Assembly (NCBI RefSeq): GCF_016924755.1
Contig: NZ_JAFFJX010000003.1
Coordinates: 186,001-250,000 of the forward strand
Length of the DNA: 64,000 bases
Direction: 5' to 3'
DNA from: Longitalea arenae
GTDB lineage: Bacteria; Bacteroidota; Bacteroidia; Chitinophagales; Chitinophagaceae
Shown: positions 1 to 8,696 of the stretch, one piece after another
Position numbering within the stretch: the stretch's first letter is position 1
Layout of the letters: every line of letters begins with the position of its first letter
The notes under the pieces: model-generated
What the model was told of the DNA's origin: nothing
Seen by the model: only the letters and a program-made list of their open reading frames with translations
Databases searched by the model: none
Program-made: the position numbers and the translations under genes

Positions 1-832
1 TCCTGATGATCTGTGCATAGGCTTTGGCGCGTTCTTCCGCCGTGGGCAGTTTATCGTAGATGGGCGCTGTAGAGATCATACACATCACACCGCGCTGGTG
101 CAGCAGATCGAAGATCTCTTTGTTTTCCGGTTTATCGTGCGGACCTACATAAGCCATGATCTGTTGCCAGGGAATGCCTGCCTTTTCATATTCCTCCAAA
201 GCTTTTTTTGTTTTTACAAATGCCTCGAACATCACATTCTTATTGTCGTCATAGTAAAATTTTGCTTCCTTGGCATTATGCACGGTGATCATTACCCATG
301 CTTCGGCCTTGTGTTTCTTTATAAGCCTGGCGGTAGTAGCCAGCGGTACATCTTTTTTATCGAGGATCAGCACCGTTTTTCCTTTGGCCCAAATGATGGC
401 TTCTTCCAAAGTAGGAATGCGATAAGGTGTCACTTTGCCTTCTACATCTTTCAATTGCAGCTTCTTCACTTCTTCCCAGGTATGATCTCTCAATTTACCA
501 GTACCTGTTGTGGTACGATCGAGGCTGTCATCGTGCAGCAAAACCACCACGCTGTCTTTAGTAAGGCGGGGATCGATTTCAAAAGTGGCGGGTGTATACT
601 GCAGGGAATGCGCCATGGCTTCGATGCTGTTCTCGGGATAACCTTTATCGGGTCCGCCGCGATGGCCGCTGATCAGCGGAATATCATTACCGGTGTATTT
701 GAAGTACTGTTGTAACTGCTGCGGCTTGTTGATCTTCAACACATGCAATTTGCCGGATTGGCTATACAGGGGTGTTGCATAAGAGCAGAACGCCACGAGC
801 GCGAACTGCCCTATCTTTTTGTGGAGGCTCAT
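1..832 (-). CDS. Glycerophosphodiester phosphodiesterase family protein (3' end outside window)
   Basis: Predicted secreted or periplasmic phosphodiesterase that hydrolyses glycerophosphodiesters to glycerol 3-phosphate and an alcohol. The reading frame stays open from an ATG at 832 to the left edge of the window, giving 277 visible residues and no stop. An N-terminal hydrophobic stretch ending near LYSQS looks like a signal peptide. GDPD family hallmarks follow: GHRGG near residue 57, then PENS, then FEIDPRLT near residue 80 and LLHDDSLDRTTTGTG near residue 97, which supply the catalytic His/Arg and metal-binding Glu/Asp. It lies 20 bp downstream of the histidine phosphatase gene on the same strand and may be the last gene of the polyol cluster. 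Family assignment is firm; the substrate is not known. Confidence 0.9.
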   Translation of the reverse strand, partial: MSLHKKIGQFALVAFCSYATPLYSQSGKLHVLKINKPQQLQQYFKYTGNDIPLISGHRGGPDKGYPENSIEAMAHSLQYTPATFEIDPRLTKDSVVVLLHDDSLDRTTTGTGKLRDHTWEEVKKLQLKDVEGKVTPYRIPTLEEAIIWAKGKTVLILDKKDVPLATTARLIKKHKAEAWVMITVHNAKEAKFYYDDNKNVMFEAFVKTKKALEEYEKAGIPWQQIMAYVGPHDKPENKEIFDLLHQRGVMCMISTAPIYDKLPTAEERAKAYAQIIR

Positions 833-852
833 CGTATAAAAGATTTAAACTG

Positions 853-1449
853 TCAGAATTTTGAATTGAGGTGCCTTAGTACAAAGCTGCCATCAGGTTC
901 CAGGGTGAACATGCTGGCAGTGGCGTTCTCCATAAAAAAACGGCGGTAATTACTCAACGGCATACCGAGCCTGTGTGCCAGGAACAAACGGTTCACGCCA
1001 TTATGCGCTGCTACCAGGAAATTGCCGGACTGATATTTTTGTTGTAAAGATTGAAAAAAATCATCCACCCGCGAAACGATCTCAGCGCCGGTCTCACCAG
1101 TGCCGCCTGCCCTGTTGCTGGCCGGGTCGCGCATCCAGTCGGCCCAGAGTTTAGGGTTCTCTGCCAGGAATTCTTCTTTTGTCTTTTGCTCCCACAAACC
1201 GAAATCCGCTTCTATGAGGCGTTCGTCTTTAACAACGGTGGTTCCGCTCGCGATTTGTGCGGTAGTATAAGCCCTTTGCAGCGGTGATGAAAAAACGCCA
1301 TCCCAGGTGATGGATCCTAATTGCGCTCGTAAAAGCTCCGCCTGTTTGAGTCCTTTTTCTGTCAGGGGAATATCTGTTCTTCCGCAGTACCGGTTATTAT
1401 CGGCATTCCAGGCAGTTTCGCCATGCCTGATCAAATAAATATTAAGCAT
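853..1449 (-). CDS. Histidine phosphatase family protein (phosphoglycerate mutase-like)
   Basis: A 198-residue phosphatase of the histidine phosphatase superfamily. The phospho-accepting motif LIRHGE sits at residues 6-11. ADFGLWEQ carries the usual acidic residue, and the second catalytic His is in VAAHNGVNRLF. I chose the ATG at 1449 because the RHG motif then falls at its usual place near the N-terminus. The frame can be extended upstream to 1557, but that extension lies entirely inside the kinase gene. The start overlaps the preceding kinase stop (ATGCTTAA arrangement, 8 bp overlap), which indicates translational coupling. Next to two kinases and a dehydrogenase, it may remove phosphate from a sugar-phosphate intermediate; this is inference. 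Confidence 0.88.
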   Translation of the reverse strand: MLNIYLIRHGETAWNADNNRYCGRTDIPLTEKGLKQAELLRAQLGSITWDGVFSSPLQRAYTTAQIASGTTVVKDERLIEADFGLWEQKTKEEFLAENPKLWADWMRDPASNRAGGTGETGAEIVSRVDDFFQSLQQKYQSGNFLVAAHNGVNRLFLAHRLGMPLSNYRRFFMENATASMFTLEPDGSFVLRHLNSKF

Positions 1450-2899
1450 ATTGTGTGTTGCTAATATAGCCTTTGCTGGCCAGTATCTCGATGAATTGCT
1501 GGTAATTCTGTTGATAGATCGCTGCCTGTTCCTGTTGCGGATGCACTTCTTTTTCAATTTGGGTCAATGCTTTTGCCGCTTCGGTCAAGCTGGTAAAATG
1601 CGTTTGGGAGGCGGCGATAACAGCTGCGCCCACTGCACCGGTAACATGTTTCATTTTATATACGGGCAGCTGCAGCACATTGCTCCTGATCTGCAACCAC
1701 AGATCGCTGTTGCTGCCACCGCCGGCGGTGTACACGGCAGCTACGCGTTCGCCCGACAATTGCTCAATCACCTCATAGGCATACCGCTCAATATAGGCAA
1801 CGCCTTCCATAGAAGCCGCAAACAATTCAGCGCGGGAAAGACCGGCCGGATGAAATCCCTGGGCCTGCGGTGCTAAGAAGGGAAAACGTTCACCGGCCTG
1901 TTTCAGCGGCCAGGCCATAAAACGGGTGGGCACCAGAGCAGCTGCCTGTCTGGTAAGCTCCTCCAGTTCATTCCCAAAATCACGTGTAACCCAATCGGCC
2001 CCGGTATTACTGGCGCCGCCGGGCATCCAGTATCCTTCGGGATGGCGATGACAATACAATCGGCCGAGGGGATCGTTGATCTCCTGCGTGGTTACACCTT
2101 TAACCACCAGCGTTGTTCCAATGGTAGTGTTCCAGTCGCCGATCTGCACAGCACCTGAGGCGATCTGCGCGGCACAGCCATCCGTCATACCGGCCACTAC
2201 CTGGATAGTGGCGGGTAATCCCAGGGTCCCTGCTAATTCGGGTAAAATGTTCCCTACGGTTGTGCCCGAGGGTTGTACCAGCGGCAACCATTCTTTTTGT
2301 ATGGGCAGCTTGTTCCAGATATAGGCCGGCCATTCTTTCTGCCGCACGTCGTAGCCCGATTTCAGCGCATTGGTATAATCGGTTACATCGTAACGGCCAC
2401 TTAATTTGCCGATGATGAAATCAGCTGCATGGATGAATTTTCCCAGCCGGGCTGCTTTATCGGGATACCGGTTGATGAACCATAACATCTTGGGCAATCC
2501 GCTGCTGGCATTAAAGGCTGTATAACCGTTGCTATTTGCTGCCAGCGCCACTTTCTTACAATAGCCGGCTTCTTCTGCCGACCGCGGATCACTGTACATG
2601 ATCGCATTATACAATGGCTGGTTATTGGTATCGAGCGGAATAATGGTTCCTGAAGTAGAGGTCACGGAAATGGCCAGGATATCGGATAACCTGATATGCG
2701 GCTTTACCTGCCCTATCACCTGTTGCAGACATAACATACAATCCTGCCACCATAAGTCCGGCGATTGTTCTTCCCTAGATTGATTACTGAGAGCAAAAGG
2801 CTGCTCCCCACTGCCCAACACCTCACCATCTGCATCGATCAATACGGCTCTTGCTCCCTGGGTACCTATGTCTATACCTATGAAATATGGCTTCTTCAT
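1442..2899 (-). CDS. FGGY-family carbohydrate kinase (xylulokinase-like), kinase 1
   Basis: A 485-residue cytoplasmic ATP-dependent sugar or polyol kinase, normal length for FGGY kinases. The N-terminal phosphate-1 motif is GIDIGTQGARAVLID. The C-terminal half has the adenosine-side motif TAGGGSNSDLWLQIRSN followed by VTGAVGAA, as in xylulokinases. It is the third gene of a leftward cluster with a transporter, a 2-hydroxyacid dehydrogenase and a second, clearly different FGGY kinase. The substrate cannot be read from sequence; a pentulose, tetritol or related polyol is plausible from the transporter family. The 3' end overlaps the histidine phosphatase start by 8 bp. Confidence 0.88.
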   Translation of the reverse strand: MKKPYFIGIDIGTQGARAVLIDADGEVLGSGEQPFALSNQSREEQSPDLWWQDCMLCLQQVIGQVKPHIRLSDILAISVTSTSGTIIPLDTNNQPLYNAIMYSDPRSAEEAGYCKKVALAANSNGYTAFNASSGLPKMLWFINRYPDKAARLGKFIHAADFIIGKLSGRYDVTDYTNALKSGYDVRQKEWPAYIWNKLPIQKEWLPLVQPSGTTVGNILPELAGTLGLPATIQVVAGMTDGCAAQIASGAVQIGDWNTTIGTTLVVKGVTTQEINDPLGRLYCHRHPEGYWMPGGASNTGADWVTRDFGNELEELTRQAAALVPTRFMAWPLKQAGERFPFLAPQAQGFHPAGLSRAELFAASMEGVAYIERYAYEVIEQLSGERVAAVYTAGGGSNSDLWLQIRSNVLQLPVYKMKHVTGAVGAAVIAASQTHFTSLTEAAKALTQIEKEVHPQQEQAAIYQQNYQQFIEILASKGYISNTQYA

Positions 2900-2918
2900 C
2901 TAAAAATTTTATTAGTCG

Positions 2919-2946
2919 CCGGTTACCGGTTGCCGGTTGCCGGTTC
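2919..2946. repeat. Tandem 7-mer CCGGTTR, four copies, between the two kinase genes
   Basis: Four consecutive 7-mers (CCGGTTA, CCGGTTG, CCGGTTG, CCGGTTC) occupy most of the 53-bp gap between the kinase genes. Similar CCGGTTAC/CCAGTTAC words occur at 10660-10685 and 59955-60065, so this belongs to a dispersed family of short intergenic tandem repeats. It may lengthen or structure the mRNA between two cotranscribed genes. Confidence 0.85.
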
Positions 2947-2952
2947 CCGCTT

Positions 2953-4395
2953 TTACACATTCCGGAAAAAATTCCTGGTCTTCTTCCATTCCTTCAGCAA
3001 CGCCGCATAATACGGTTGTTGCTGCGGATGGATCACTTCGATGGTATCATCAAAATCTACTTTCACTTTCAACGCTTCATTACAAATAAGCGCGCCGCCG
3101 ATAACAGAGGACTGTTCAAAGCCGCGGCGAACCTGCACTTTCTTGTTCAACAAACCAGCGAGTAAACTGCGCAGGGTCACACTTTGCAAACCACCGCCAC
3201 AGGCCCATACATAATCGGGCCGGTGGCCGGCCACTTCGCATAAGATCTTATAATTCTCTGCAATGGAGCAGGCGATATCCAGGATGGTGGCCCATACGAA
3301 ATGGCCGCGCGTCAACTGATGCGATACAGGTGTGGGAAAAACAAAACCGCCTTTGATCAGCGGCGTTTTTTCATCGGCCACCAGCGATCCCAGTGAAGCC
3401 ATGCAAAATGCATCTTTGGTAGCCGCCAGTTCCTGCTCAATGACACTGTAATTCTCATTGGGATAAAAGATCTCTTTCAGCCGTTGAAAGTTCAAACCGG
3501 TAACACCGGCATTGGCTTCAAATACCAGGCGATTGGCTTCAATATCCCTGCTCGTCCAGGTACGCTGGCTGGCATCAAGCATATAGGTATCAACCAGCTT
3601 TACTATAGGTGTTGTAGTGCCTGACACGATCACAATATCTTCCACGGCCGGCTGGGTGCTCTTGATGGCAAGCTGCGTATCGCCGCCGCCGGTCACCACC
3701 AGCGCTTCTGTTGAGATCTGGAAAGCACCGGCAACGGCTGGTAATACCGGTCCCAATACCGTACCCGAATTCTTCAGTACGGGCAAAAGTGAACTGTCAA
3801 GGTTGAAGAGATCGCAAAGCTCATCGCTCCACTGGCGTTTATCTACATCATAGAGCAAAGTTTCCGATGCCTGTGAATGCTCATATTTTATGACGCCGCT
3901 CAATTGAAATTCAACCCAGTCGCTGATGCTTACAAAGCTGTTGCATTGCTGCCAGATCTCTTTCCAGCGCTTTTTGACGCCAAGTAGTTTAAAGGCGGAA
4001 AACAATGAAGTTGGATACCGGCCCGTCATTTTATATACGAGCGTTTTATCGGGCAGTATATCTTCCCATTCACGGCCCCGGTGATCGATGTTCGGCAAGC
4101 CGACCAGCGATTCTCCCTTACTGCCCAGCAAAACAATACCTTCCCGCTGGCTGGTAGCGGTCAGCGCCCGCACGGTTACACCCGGTAATTCAGCAATGAC
4201 CTGTTTCGCCAGCCGGCTCACCTGCTGCCACAATGCATTGGCATCGAAATACAGGGCATCAGGATATTTTTCATCGCGGATGTATTGAAGATCTTCGCGG
4301 GCCACGCCCAGCACCGTACCATTGGCGCTCACGGCTGCCACGCGCACATTGCCGGTGCCGATATCAATAACGATATATGCTTCTTTTGCAGTCAT
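2953..4395 (-). CDS. FGGY-family carbohydrate kinase, kinase 2
   Basis: A 480-residue FGGY kinase only distantly similar to kinase 1. It has an N-terminal VIDIGTGNVRVAAVS phosphate motif and a C-terminal ACGGGLQSVTLRSLLAGLL adenosine motif. It starts 6 bp after the dehydrogenase stop, so the two are almost certainly on one transcript. Some kinases of this divergent type are annotated as autoinducer-2 kinase (LsrK)-like, but no lsr genes are visible, so that name is not supported. Two non-identical kinases in one operon may phosphorylate two different positions or substrates, or form a heteromeric unit; this is inference. Confidence 0.85.
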   Translation of the reverse strand: MTAKEAYIVIDIGTGNVRVAAVSANGTVLGVAREDLQYIRDEKYPDALYFDANALWQQVSRLAKQVIAELPGVTVRALTATSQREGIVLLGSKGESLVGLPNIDHRGREWEDILPDKTLVYKMTGRYPTSLFSAFKLLGVKKRWKEIWQQCNSFVSISDWVEFQLSGVIKYEHSQASETLLYDVDKRQWSDELCDLFNLDSSLLPVLKNSGTVLGPVLPAVAGAFQISTEALVVTGGGDTQLAIKSTQPAVEDIVIVSGTTTPIVKLVDTYMLDASQRTWTSRDIEANRLVFEANAGVTGLNFQRLKEIFYPNENYSVIEQELAATKDAFCMASLGSLVADEKTPLIKGGFVFPTPVSHQLTRGHFVWATILDIACSIAENYKILCEVAGHRPDYVWACGGGLQSVTLRSLLAGLLNKKVQVRRGFEQSSVIGGALICNEALKVKVDFDDTIEVIHPQQQPYYAALLKEWKKTRNFFRNV

Positions 4396-4401
4396 AGTCT
4401 A

Positions 4402-5403
4402 TCAGATCTGTACAGTCAATAATTCTTTATTAGCCAGCCTGGCGCCTGTTCTTTTATTATGCACGTACCAGTCGACCAGGGTCTTATTTAAAATGGTCAC
4501 ATGATGGTCTTCCACTTCAAAGGTAGCTCCTGCAATATGCGGTGTTGCCAGCACATTGGGATGATCGATGATCTTATAATCCATTTCATCGGGCGGTTCA
4601 TGATCAAAAACATCCAGTATCGCCCCGCGAATGGCGCCTTCTTCCAGCACCCGCAACAGGTCTTCGCGTTTTACCACCACTGCCCGGGCAGTATTAACAA
4701 AAATGGCACCGGGTTTCATTTTCGACAGGAGCGAATAGTCGATGAGTCCTTTTGTTTGTTCCGTAACCGGCAGGTGTATGGAAACGATATCGCTGGTTGC
4801 AAACAGTTCGTCTAAAGATACAGACCGGTAATTTTCGTTGAAACTGTTAACATAGGGATCATAAAACTGTATCGGGCAGGGATAACATTGCAACATGGAA
4901 GCGATGAGCTGCCCAATGGCGCCAAATCCTACCATGCCAACCGTTTTACCGGCCAGTTCAGTTCCTTTGAACTGAAGATAGGAAGTATGGGCACCGGCTG
5001 CCCAGTTACGGCCTTTCAACCATGCTACACCGGCCATGGTATTGCGCATAAAAGTGATCACATTGGCGATGAACATTTCTGCCACGGCCTGCGCATTACG
5101 CGCCGGCGTATAAAAAACAGGAATGCCATGTTTGGTAGCGGTTGCAAGCGCCACATTGGAAGGGGTTCCGCGGCAAACGCCGATGAACTGCAAATGGCTG
5201 CAGGCATCGATCACCTCGGCCGTTACATGGTCGTGCTCTGTTATCAATGCATGGGCGCCGGTTTCCTTCAACAAGGCCGTTAACTCATCTGCATAATATG
5301 CGCGGCCATTGGGTTTCCAGGGCCTGTATATTACCTCGCCAAAATGTTCCTGCAATGTTTCCAGGCCGTTGTCATTATAAGGCGCCGTCACAAGGATCTT
5401 CAT
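4402..5403 (-). CDS. D-isomer-specific 2-hydroxyacid dehydrogenase (phosphoglycerate dehydrogenase-like)
   Basis: A 333-residue NAD-dependent dehydrogenase of the D-2-hydroxyacid family. The Rossmann motif VGMVGFGAIGQLIASML lies near residue 155. The catalytic Arg is in FVNTARAVVV, the Glu in LDVFDHEPPD and the His in ATPHIAGATFE, all in the family order. Such enzymes interconvert 2-hydroxy acids and 2-oxo acids, and related ones act on phosphorylated sugar acids. It lies between the transporter and the kinases, all on the minus strand. There is no ACT regulatory domain, so it is not a typical serine-pathway SerA. Confidence 0.88.
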   Translation of the reverse strand: MKILVTAPYNDNGLETLQEHFGEVIYRPWKPNGRAYYADELTALLKETGAHALITEHDHVTAEVIDACSHLQFIGVCRGTPSNVALATATKHGIPVFYTPARNAQAVAEMFIANVITFMRNTMAGVAWLKGRNWAAGAHTSYLQFKGTELAGKTVGMVGFGAIGQLIASMLQCYPCPIQFYDPYVNSFNENYRSVSLDELFATSDIVSIHLPVTEQTKGLIDYSLLSKMKPGAIFVNTARAVVVKREDLLRVLEEGAIRGAILDVFDHEPPDEMDYKIIDHPNVLATPHIAGATFEVEDHHVTILNKTLVDWYVHNKRTGARLANKELLTVQI

Positions 5404-5446
5404 ATTTATTTACTTTGATTGTTATTTCCTTAATTATAATGTGATT

Positions 5447-6778
5447 CTATACTTTCTGATATTCCGGTGAATCGTCAATCGATTCCAGTGAGTGGCTCGC
5501 AGCCTGCACGCCTTCTCCCTTCACATGATGAAGGGTTTTTGCATTATCGGGCAGTGTGATGAATTTGGTAAGCACGGCGCTGATCAAATACAGGATGGCC
5601 AAAATCCAGATGATGCCTTCATTGCCCATGGCGCTGAAGAACAAACCCACCAGGGCAGGCCCTACAAATACCGGCAGGCCCGCACCCAGATTTAAAATGG
5701 CAATGGCCGCCCCTTTGTCTTTTTTTACCAGTGATGGAACCAGGGCCGATAATGGCACATAACCTGCCAGGCAGGCGCCCCATAATACACCGGCCGTTAA
5801 TACGATCGCAAAATTGCCGGGCGCCGCCTGCGGCACATAATATAATAACAGCGTTGTAATGGCGCAGCCTACGCCGCCAAACCACATGATGGTATTGCGC
5901 CAGCCAAGGCGATCGCCCACAAATCCGAAGATCAGGTTGAAGATGATATTACTCGTAAAGATGGTGCCCCAGATCTTTAACCAGGTAGTGGTATCGAAGC
6001 CATGGTTCTCCATATACATCGGCAGAAATACCGGAAATGCGAATTGCGCCGTGGTATTGATGATGCGTACAATACCACCCAGTAACACCTTCGGTTCTTC
6101 TTTTACGATAGTGAGCCCCTTGAGCAGCTCCCGGGCTTTACTGCCGGTATGGTTGCCATTGGAACCACTTTTAAAAGGGGCTTTATTCAAAATGAGGGCG
6201 AAAAAAGCGCCGATCAGCACCCAGAATACGGAAGTCCATAAGGTATTGATATAACCCAGGCTTTCGATGGCCCAGCTCGAATAAAAAGCGCCCAGCACAT
6301 TCAGTCCACCCGTGAACACGAACCAAAACCAGCCAACGGCCCGGCCGAGTTTTTCTTTCGGGCTTTGATATGCGATCCATACCATAAACGAATAGGCAAA
6401 TAAGGGATAGCCAAATCCCCGTAAGGCATAGGTTACGATCATAACGGGAAAGTTCAGGTGCGCCAGGCCATATCCTACAAAACCGGCAGTACCTGCCAGG
6501 TATAGTAACAAGCCGGCCAGCATGGTTTTTTTCGGCCCATACCCTTCTGCCAGCACGCCGGAAAACCAGGCAGATACAGCCACGGTTATTCCATATGCTG
6601 TGAACAGCGATGCGTTCTGTTCAATGCTCATTCCCCGCGTTGTCAGGTAGGGGCTTAGCCAACCTGTTTCCATACCATCGCCCATCATAAATATGAGAAT
6701 ACCTACATAGCCCCAGAGCAGGGACATGGGAATGCCGGTTTTGTCGGCGAATGATGTGTTGTTGGCAAGCTTTTGCAT
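5447..6778 (-). CDS. MFS transporter, RbtT/DalT/CsbX-like
   Basis: A 443-residue inner-membrane permease with about twelve hydrophobic segments. The N-terminal part (GYVGILIFMMGDGMETGWLS and then AEGYGPKKTMLAG) resembles the ribitol/D-arabinitol/CsbX branch of the major facilitator superfamily. It is the first gene of the leftward cluster and is divergent from the DeoR gene across a 536-bp gap. Its presence is the main reason to propose a polyol or sugar-acid substrate for the cluster. The subfamily call rests on recognition of sequence style, not on a search. Confidence 0.82.
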   Translation of the reverse strand: MQKLANNTSFADKTGIPMSLLWGYVGILIFMMGDGMETGWLSPYLTTRGMSIEQNASLFTAYGITVAVSAWFSGVLAEGYGPKKTMLAGLLLYLAGTAGFVGYGLAHLNFPVMIVTYALRGFGYPLFAYSFMVWIAYQSPKEKLGRAVGWFWFVFTGGLNVLGAFYSSWAIESLGYINTLWTSVFWVLIGAFFALILNKAPFKSGSNGNHTGSKARELLKGLTIVKEEPKVLLGGIVRIINTTAQFAFPVFLPMYMENHGFDTTTWLKIWGTIFTSNIIFNLIFGFVGDRLGWRNTIMWFGGVGCAITTLLLYYVPQAAPGNFAIVLTAGVLWGACLAGYVPLSALVPSLVKKDKGAAIAILNLGAGLPVFVGPALVGLFFSAMGNEGIIWILAILYLISAVLTKFITLPDNAKTLHHVKGEGVQAASHSLESIDDSPEYQKV

Positions 6779-6796
6779 GAATCGTTATTTTATCCC

Positions 6797-6812
6797 CTAC
6801 CCGAACGGGTAG
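6797..6812. promoter_or_regulatory. Inverted repeat CTACCCG-N2-CGGGTAG upstream of the transporter
   Basis: Perfect 7-bp arms with a 2-bp centre, 19 bp upstream of the transporter ATG. The position fits an operator for the adjacent DeoR-family repressor, or a short mRNA hairpin in the leader. No second copy was noticed in the gap. Confidence 0.4.
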
Positions 6813-7256
6813 TACAGTTGTGAATAATCTTAATCTTTTTGTCGACCCTTTACATCCGAACCGGTCTGCCTGGTCTGCAGGTCAACTGACAAAGACCTGA
6901 TCAAATGGCATTCATTATAACGGGAAAAGACCGGAGCCACCACCATTCAGCTTTGAAACGCTTTAAATTTTATTTAATTCGCATAAAACAGAACAGTGAT
7001 TATTAACAATTGACAACAAAACTGTAAAAAAGTACTAGCCCCGCCTTTAAAAAGGGCGAAATAATGCAGCTCCTGTCATTGAATAAAGGCAAATCCGGCA
7101 ACAAAGTAAACAAAATTTACAAGATTTAAACAAAAATAAATACAATTAAATCTTTTTAAACCACCAATTAAACATATTTGAGGGAAGTTTCGGGCAAGAG
7201 GCCATTATCTTTATTTAAAAAAGTAAACAAACCGTAACCTTTTTACAGAAACCGAT

Positions 7257-7264
7257 TACATTTG
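7257..7264 (+). promoter_or_regulatory. Candidate -7 promoter box TACATTTG for the DeoR gene
   Basis: TACATTTG matches the Bacteroidota TAnnTTTG element. No good TTTG -33 box is seen at the usual spacing. If used, transcription would start near 7270. That makes the ATG at 7315 the start codon, because the alternative GTG at 7264 would lie inside the promoter. Confidence 0.45.
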
Positions 7265-7314
7265 TGGTCACTTATCCACCTTATACGTCAAACCATACCA
7301 GCAATACCATTCTA

Positions 7315-8079
7315 ATGACTATAACCGACAGACACCAGCTCATTATCCAAAAACTTCAGGAAAAAGGACGGGTAGACATCCAGGAGCTCAGTGAAGAACT
7401 GCAGGTTTCAGGCGTAACCATTCGAAAAGACCTGAAATTGCTGGAAGAAAAAAACCTCCTGTTCAGAACGAAGGGCGGGGGTTCTATCAATAATCCATAT
7501 GCGGCAGAACGCACGATCAATGAGAAGGAATTTATCAATGCCGATCAGAAGAAAAAGATCGCTAAAGCGGCGCTCACCCTGCTTGGGCAGAACGACAGCA
7601 TCATTATAGGTTCAGGCACTACGGTATTTGAGCTGGCGCAGGCCCTGTATCCCTCCAAACACCTTACGGTGATCACACCGGCTTTACGCGTAGCGCTGGA
7701 ATTGTGTAACCGGCCCAATGTTGATATTCTGCAGATAGGCGGACTGATCCATCATAGCTCGGCATCGGCTGCCGGCGCCTTTGGCGAACGCCTGCTGGAA
7801 GATATTTCCTGCGGTTTGCTGTTTATGGGGGTGGACGGTATTGAACCCGAATTCGGCTTAAGCATTACCAACCTCGCCGAAGCCAGTCTCGACAAAAAAA
7901 TGATCCAGGTTGCCCAGCAGGTCGTGGTCATGGCCGACAGCACGAAGTTTGGCCGCCGCGGCATCGGCCGTATTTGCGGTCTCGACCAGGTTGATTACAT
8001 CATCACCGATGCCGGCGCTCCTATCGAAAGCATCAGGCAACTGGAAGAAAAAGGCGTAAAGACGATCATAGCGGAATAG
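7315..8079 (+). CDS. DeoR/GlpR family transcriptional regulator
   Basis: A 254-residue sugar-responsive DNA-binding regulator. The N-terminal DeoR helix-turn-helix is clear (RHQLIIQKLQEKGRVDIQEL, then VSGVTIRKDLKLLEEK). A DeoRC sensor domain follows, with IIIGSGTTVFELAQAL, the phosphate-binding region usual for this family, and VVMADSTKFGR near the end. These regulators normally bind a phosphorylated sugar. It is divergent from the transporter-kinase cluster and is its likely local repressor. The ATG at 7315 (MTITDRHQ) was chosen over an in-frame GTG at 7264 because of the promoter box and because the domain begins immediately after it. Confidence 0.9.
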   Translation: MTITDRHQLIIQKLQEKGRVDIQELSEELQVSGVTIRKDLKLLEEKNLLFRTKGGGSINNPYAAERTINEKEFINADQKKKIAKAALTLLGQNDSIIIGSGTTVFELAQALYPSKHLTVITPALRVALELCNRPNVDILQIGGLIHHSSASAAGAFGERLLEDISCGLLFMGVDGIEPEFGLSITNLAEASLDKKMIQVAQQVVVMADSTKFGRRGIGRICGLDQVDYIITDAGAPIESIRQLEEKGVKTIIAE

Positions 8080-8153
8080 CTGTACAATCTCCATGTTGCA
8101 GGAAGACAGCTGTTGTTACCAGTTAGCGGCACCGCTAGCCGGTGATCATCTTT

Positions 8154-8528
8154 TTAAGCATCCGTTGACCTGTCAGCAGGCGCCGTCTGAACGGCAGCAG
8201 CAGGCACAGTTTCATCCACCCAATCGGCAGGCAAATAAGCTTTATACTTTAGCAGCATGGGATCCATTTTCTTTTTCACCCATTTTGAAATGACCTCAAA
8301 GACCAGGAAACCAATAATTATTGAGATCATCCACTCGAGGCCGCTGAAAGTTTGTTTGTCCACCACTGTTTTTTTGGCGGTCAATCCCCATAAGTTCTTA
8401 ATGCTGCGCGTAGTGAAAAAATGAGAAACGAGGCGGGAAGAAGCCATCCCAATGGCAAAACCCAGGAAATTGCCGGTGAAATTACTGTACATGTATTGCA
8501 GGAATTTCCGGCTGACATTGCTTTTCAT
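8154..8528 (-). CDS. Small membrane protein of unknown function
   Basis: A 124-residue protein with two probable membrane spans, one around NFTGNFLGFAIGMASSRLV and one around MISIIIGFLVFEVISKWV. A positively charged stretch and an Ala/Pro-rich tail follow. I do not recognise the family. The ATG at 8528 (MKSNVSRK) was preferred over an in-frame upstream start at 8579 because the upstream part has no coding character. It is convergent with the DeoR gene and divergent from the helicase gene. Confidence 0.6.
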   Translation of the reverse strand: MKSNVSRKFLQYMYSNFTGNFLGFAIGMASSRLVSHFFTTRSIKNLWGLTAKKTVVDKQTFSGLEWMISIIIGFLVFEVISKWVKKKMDPMLLKYKAYLPADWVDETVPAAAVQTAPADRSTDA

Positions 8529-8684
8529 AGTGTAAAGTTTGGTATCACTAATATATGATCTTCCCGGGGGATTTTCCATAATCGTGCAACCCGGCTTACC
8601 AACTACTCCTAATCAATTAGTTATACTGTTTCTCAGACAAATGGCTTTACGGCAATTACAACAATTCATAAACGATAAACTGAT

Positions 8685-8692
8685 TATTTTTG
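8685..8692 (+). promoter_or_regulatory. Candidate -7 box TATTTTTG directly before the helicase ATG
   Basis: TATTTTTG matches TAnnTTTG and ends only 4 nt before the helicase ATG at 8697. If it is functional, the message would be leaderless or nearly so. No convincing -33 TTTG was seen about 21 bp upstream, so confidence is low. Confidence 0.3.
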
Positions 8693-8696
8693 CAGA

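Larger units (their letters stand above)
6779..7314. other. Divergent intergenic region between the transporter and the DeoR gene
   Basis: A 536-bp AT-rich gap without a credible gene. It should hold the promoters of both divergent units. Close to the transporter start is a 7-bp inverted repeat CTACCCG-AA-CGGGTAG (6797-6812), a candidate DeoR operator or leader hairpin. A candidate promoter box for the DeoR gene is at 7257-7264. The stretch 7080-7200 is very A-rich (repeated AAACAAA/AAATAAA words). Confidence 0.6.

Noticed and set aside
7264-7314. Upstream GTG start for the DeoR regulator
   Set aside because: It lies inside the TACATTTG promoter box, and the domain begins right after the ATG at 7315.
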